9,304 nucleotides of DNA, from NCBI GenBank assembly GCA_041311015.1, contig JBFYKG010000055.1, positions 1-9,304 on the forward strand. Direction: 5' to 3'. The notes beneath the pieces were generated by a model. The model had not been told where the DNA came from. It was given only the letters and a program-made list of their open reading frames with translations, and ran no database searches. The stretch is from Fluviibacter sp041311015. Its GTDB lineage: Bacteria; Pseudomonadota; Gammaproteobacteria; Burkholderiales; Rhodocyclaceae. Of this stretch, positions 6,617 through 9,304 are shown piece after piece; the first letter of the stretch is position 1, and every line of letters starts with the position of its first letter. The position numbers and the translations under genes are program-made.

Positions 6617-7726
6617 TCAGTAAACGGCAATCGGGTAGGAACCCAATACCTTGAGGTATGCGGCTTCGGCGGCCAGTTTTTCCAACGCGCTTTTGACAGG
6701 TTCCGCTTCACCGTGGCCTTCGATATCAACAAAGAAGACGTACTCCCACAACGCATGACGCGCCGGACGCGACTCCAGCCGTGTCATCGACACACCGGCT
6801 TCGGCCAGCGGCGACAGCAGCGCCTGCAGCGCCCCTGTCCGGTTGGGCGTCGAGAGAATCAGCGAGGTTTTATCCTGCCCTGATGGCCCGGCGGCAAAGC
6901 GGCCCAGCACCAGAAACCGCGTGGTGTTATTCGGTTCGTCTTCGATATTTCTGGCCAGATGTGGCAACTGGTAGCGCTCGGCAGCCGCCTCACCCGCAAT
7001 GGCGGCCCAGGTCGGGTTCTCGGCGGCGAGTCGTGCGGCTTCGGCATTGCTGGCCACCGGAATACGCGGCACGTCCGGCAAGCTGCGATTCAACCATTCG
7101 TGACATTGCGCCAATGACTGGGCGTGCGACACCACCTGCGTGATCTGCCCCAGCGCCGACGCACGCGTCAGCAGGTTCTGGTGGATACGAACCACCACTT
7201 CACCACAGATCTTCAGCGACGTGCCCAACAGGAGATCCAGCGTACGACCAATCGCACCCTCCGTCGAATTTTCGACGGGGACCACGGCGTAATCGGCATG
7301 ACCGGCTTCGACTTCGCGGAACACATCATCAATCGAGGCTTGCGGCAATAAACGGGCCGCATGGCCAAACTGTTTGACCGCAGCCGATTCCGAGAAGGTG
7401 CCCAGCGGGCCGAGGAACGCCACGCCGATCGGCTGCTCGAGCGCCAGACAGGCAGACATCACCTCGCGAAACAGGCGGGTGATTGTTTCATCTGCCAGCG
7501 GCCCCTGGTTCAGTTCCTGCAGGCGGCGTAGCACCTGCGCTTCGCGTTCGGGGCGGTAGATAAAACCGTCATCACCAAAACGCGCCTTGATGTCGCCAAC
7601 TTCACGGGCGCATTGCGCACGACGATTCAACAACTCGAGCAACGAGCCGTCAATGCCATCGATCTTCTGGCGCACAACGGCCAGCGCATCCTGAATGTTC
7701 TGCCCTGCGTTCTCCGAGCCCATCAT
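6617..7726 (-). CDS. pheA: Bifunctional chorismate mutase / prephenate dehydratase (P-protein)
   Basis: PheA converts chorismate to prephenate and then to phenylpyruvate, the committed route to phenylalanine. Domain order in 369 residues: AroQ-type chorismate mutase (about 11-95, with RQKID at 19-23, NRRAQCAREVGDIK at 34-47), prephenate dehydratase (about 99-278, with GPLGTFSE 106-113, VPVENSTEGAIG 149-160 and NNTTRF 266-271 containing the catalytic-type Thr-Arg-Phe), and an ACT domain (about 286-365, with NRTGAL 295-300 and ESRP 318-321) expected to bind phenylalanine for feedback inhibition. It is the only chorismate mutase visible here and so probably also supplies prephenate to TyrA. The frame opens with two adjacent Met codons; the ribosome site spacing favours the second (7723). 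The gap to the serC stop is 14 nt. Confidence 0.96.
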   Translation of the reverse strand: MMGSENAGQNIQDALAVVRQKIDGIDGSLLELLNRRAQCAREVGDIKARFGDDGFIYRPEREAQVLRRLQELNQGPLADETITRLFREVMSACLALEQPIGVAFLGPLGTFSESAAVKQFGHAARLLPQASIDDVFREVEAGHADYAVVPVENSTEGAIGRTLDLLLGTSLKICGEVVVRIHQNLLTRASALGQITQVVSHAQSLAQCHEWLNRSLPDVPRIPVASNAEAARLAAENPTWAAIAGEAAAERYQLPHLARNIEDEPNNTTRFLVLGRFAAGPSGQDKTSLILSTPNRTGALQALLSPLAEAGVSMTRLESRPARHALWEYVFFVDIEGHGEAEPVKSALEKLAAEAAYLKVLGSYPIAVY

Positions 7727-7729
7727 CCG

Positions 7730-7733
7730 CTCC
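7730..7733 (-). promoter_or_regulatory. pheA ribosome binding site (start-deciding)
   Basis: The minus strand reads GGAG here, extending to CTGGAG at 7730-7735. It is 3 nt from the first ATG (7726) and 6 nt from the second (7723). The second spacing is closer to the preferred range, so the protein probably begins MGSENAG rather than MMGSENAG. Confidence 0.6.
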
Positions 7734-7740
7734 AGCGATA

Positions 7741-8841
7741 TTAACCGTGGCGACGCATGAAGTCGTTCATGAAACCGACCAGCGCCTGCACCCCTTCCAA
7801 GGGCATGGCGTTGTAGATCGATGCGCGCATGCCGCCTACCAGTTTATGCCCTTTCAGGGCCAGCAGGCCGGCTTTTTCGGATTCTTCCAGAAAGACCGGG
7901 TCCAGCGCCTTGTCCTTGAGCGTAAAGGGTACGTTCATCCACGAGCGGCAATCCAGTGCCACCGGATTGGCATAGAAGCCGCCGCTGCCATCAATGGTTT
8001 TATAGAGGAGCTCGGCCTTGGCCTGATTCAGCTTGGCAATCGCCGGCAGACCACCCTGCTTAAGCAACCACTCGAACACCAGCCCCGCCATATAGATGGC
8101 AAAGGTCGGCGGCGTATTGAGCATGGAAGTGTTCTTCTCTTCCTCGGCGTAATCCAGCAACGCCGGAATCGCTTTCGAGGCTTTGCCCAGCAGATCCTTG
8201 CGGATGATGACCAAGGTCACACCCGCCGGACCAATGTTCTTCTGCGCACCGGCGTAGATCATGCCGTAGTCGCGCACGTTCATCGGGCGCGACAGGATGT
8301 TCGATGACATATCGGCAATCAGCGGCACACCGGGTTGCACCGCACCGCCTAGTTGCTTAAGATCGAAGACCTCGACGCCGCCAATGGTTTCGTTGCTGCA
8401 GAAATGCAGATACTTGGCCTTGGGATTGAGGTGCATCGACGCTGGATCGACCAGTCGGGTGAACGCCGCGTCGGCACTACTGCCAGCTTCACAAATGGCA
8501 TCACCATAAAGGCGCTGCCCCGCTTTGACAGCTTTTTCCGACCAGGCACCGGTGGTCAGGTAATCGGCCGAACCCCCATCGAGCAGATTCATCGGGATCT
8601 GCGAGAACTGCAGCGTGGCCCCGCCCTGCAAAAACAGGATGGCGTAATCCTCGGGGATATCCATCAGCTGGCGCAGATCGGCGACGATCTTTTCATAGAT
8701 GCCGGTGTAGATCTTGCCGCGGTGGCTCATTTCCATGACGCCACAGCCCACACCGTGCCAATCCGGCAACTCCGCCCGCACCTGCTCTAGCACCGCCAGA
8801 GGAATCGTTGCGGGACCTGCCGAGAAATTCCAGAGTCGCAT
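7741..8841 (-). CDS. serC: Phosphoserine aminotransferase (SerC/PdxF)
   Basis: SerC transaminates 3-phosphohydroxypyruvate to phosphoserine in serine synthesis. In proteobacteria with the DXP-dependent vitamin B6 route it also makes 4-phosphohydroxythreonine for pyridoxal phosphate. The 366 residues match the family length. Visible motifs are NFSAGPA (5-11), MSHRG (38-42) with substrate-binding His40/Arg41, GGATLQF (73-79), TGAWSEKA (97-104), YAGAQKNIGPAG (196-207) with PLP lysine Lys201, NTPPTF (242-247) and GGMRASIYNAM (336-346) with Arg339. The start has a clear GAGG (complement of 8850-8853), 8 nt upstream, and lies 17 nt beyond the gyrA stop with no terminator between, so it is probably co-transcribed with gyrA or from a promoter inside gyrA. 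It supplies the cofactor precursor for HisC downstream as well as for itself. Confidence 0.96.
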   Translation of the reverse strand: MRLWNFSAGPATIPLAVLEQVRAELPDWHGVGCGVMEMSHRGKIYTGIYEKIVADLRQLMDIPEDYAILFLQGGATLQFSQIPMNLLDGGSADYLTTGAWSEKAVKAGQRLYGDAICEAGSSADAAFTRLVDPASMHLNPKAKYLHFCSNETIGGVEVFDLKQLGGAVQPGVPLIADMSSNILSRPMNVRDYGMIYAGAQKNIGPAGVTLVIIRKDLLGKASKAIPALLDYAEEEKNTSMLNTPPTFAIYMAGLVFEWLLKQGGLPAIAKLNQAKAELLYKTIDGSGGFYANPVALDCRSWMNVPFTLKDKALDPVFLEESEKAGLLALKGHKLVGGMRASIYNAMPLEGVQALVGFMNDFMRRHG

Positions 8842-8858
8842 CGTGTCTGCCTCGCTGT

Positions 8859-9304
8859 TTATTCTTCGTCGTCGGTTTCGACAATCTTCTCCAGACCCGC
8901 CAGCTTCTCGCCGTCGTCCAGCGAGATCAGTGTAACGCCCTGCGTGGCGCGACCCAGCTCACGGATCTCGTTAACGCGGGTGCGAATCAGCACACCCCCG
9001 GTGGTGATGAGCATGATTTCGTCTTCATCACTGACCAGCTTGGCGGCAACCACGCGACCATTACGCGCGCTTTCGGCAATCGCCTTGACGCCTTGTGTAC
9101 CGCGACCCGAGTGACGGAAGTCGGCCAGTGCCGTGCGCTTGCCAAACCCGTTCTCGGTGGCAACCAGCACGGTTTGCGCATCATCCTGCGCCACGAGCAG
9201 CGACAGCACCTGCTGGTCTTTCTGCAGCTTCATACCGCGCACACCGCGGGCCGGACGACCCATCGGGCGCACATCTTCTTCATCAAACCAGACGGCCTTA
9301 CCGG
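8859..9304 (-). CDS. gyrA: DNA gyrase subunit A, C-terminal 148 residues (partial)
   Basis: The frame is open through the right edge and reads GKAVWFDEEDVRPMGRPARG, then GVRGMKL, a match to the GyrA C-terminal beta-pinwheel, which wraps DNA so that gyrase introduces negative supercoils. Further blade sequences include ATENGFGKRTALADF, GTQGVKAI, ITTGGVLIRTRVNEI and LGRATQGVTLISL. The GTG at 9272 is an internal valine, not the start; the gene's 5' part, with the catalytic tyrosine and GyrA box, is beyond the window. The protein ends soon after the last blade in GLEKIVETDDEE, so the acidic tail is only about six residues, against some 35 or more in E. coli. GyrA and serC are 17 nt apart, consistent with a shared transcript. 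Confidence 0.95.
   Translation of the reverse strand, partial: GKAVWFDEEDVRPMGRPARGVRGMKLQKDQQVLSLLVAQDDAQTVLVATENGFGKRTALADFRHSGRGTQGVKAIAESARNGRVVAAKLVSDEDEIMLITTGGVLIRTRVNEIRELGRATQGVTLISLDDGEKLAGLEKIVETDDEE

Larger units (their letters stand above)
441..9304 (-). other. Mixed-function aromatic supraoperon (gyrA ... ihfB)
   Basis: Eight same-strand genes run from gyrA to ihfB with gaps of 17, 14, 12, 10, 17, 134 and 6 nt. The only clear terminator follows ihfB. The order matches the supraoperon described in pseudomonads and widely kept in beta- and gammaproteobacteria. It joins supercoiling, serine/B6, phenylalanine, tyrosine, histidine, shikimate and CMP metabolism with a ribosomal protein and a nucleoid protein. 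A single transcript is inferred from spacing; internal promoters are likely, at least before rpsA. Confidence 0.75.

Noticed and set aside
9270..9272. GTG as the start of a small separate protein at the right edge
   Set aside because: The frame is open upstream to the window edge and reads as GyrA sequence; the GTG encodes an internal valine.
1..9304. Neisseria-type DNA uptake sequence (GCCGTCTGAA or its complement), CRISPR repeats, tRNA genes, insertion sequences
   Set aside because: Reading both strands I found no copy of the uptake 10-mer, no spaced direct repeats, no cloverleaf-like RNA gene and no transposase or terminal repeats; gene content is entirely core.

Overview
The window is a stretch of bacterial core chromosome in which every recognisable gene lies on the minus strand. 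Transcription therefore runs from the right edge (9304) towards the left edge (1). In transcription order the genes are: gyrA (3' end only), serC, pheA, hisC, tyrA, a fused aroA-cmk, rpsA, ihfB, lapA, and the first codons of what is probably lapB. This order (gyrA-serC-pheA-hisC-tyrA-aroA-cmk-rpsA-ihfB) is the mixed-function aromatic 'supraoperon' known from beta- and gammaproteobacteria such as pseudomonads. The ribosomal protein S1, IHF-beta and GyrA sequences look betaproteobacterial. From memory, S1 resembles Neisseriales proteins most, but I could not run a search, so the placement below class level is tentative.

Right part (about 4642-9304): the gyrA end, serC, pheA, hisC and tyrA are separated by only 10-17 nt, with no visible terminator or promoter between them. 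PheA (chorismate mutase plus prephenate dehydratase plus ACT domain) makes prephenate and phenylpyruvate. TyrA makes 4-hydroxyphenylpyruvate or tyrosine. HisC is an aminotransferase that may complete Phe and Tyr synthesis as well as acting in histidine synthesis. SerC makes phosphoserine and can also feed pyridoxal phosphate synthesis, the cofactor used by both SerC and HisC.

Middle (2648-4624): EPSP synthase (AroA) and cytidylate kinase (Cmk) form one 658-residue reading frame with essentially no linker. This joins the last common steps of aromatic synthesis to pyrimidine nucleotide synthesis. TyrA is next to it but separate, unlike the TyrA-AroA fusion of pseudomonads.

Left part (1-2647): a 134-nt untranslated stretch with inverted repeats and U-rich runs precedes rpsA. 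The ihfB gene follows rpsA after only 6 nt. A strong intrinsic terminator follows ihfB. The lapA gene starts about 30 nt beyond it, then probably lapB, which act in lipopolysaccharide synthesis control and envelope assembly.

I see no mobile element, CRISPR array, tRNA, rRNA or recognisable accessory system. The points worth a second look are the AroA-Cmk fusion with a possible internal start, the structured rpsA leader, the terminator crowding lapA, the C-terminal extension on IHF-beta and the very short acidic tail of GyrA.
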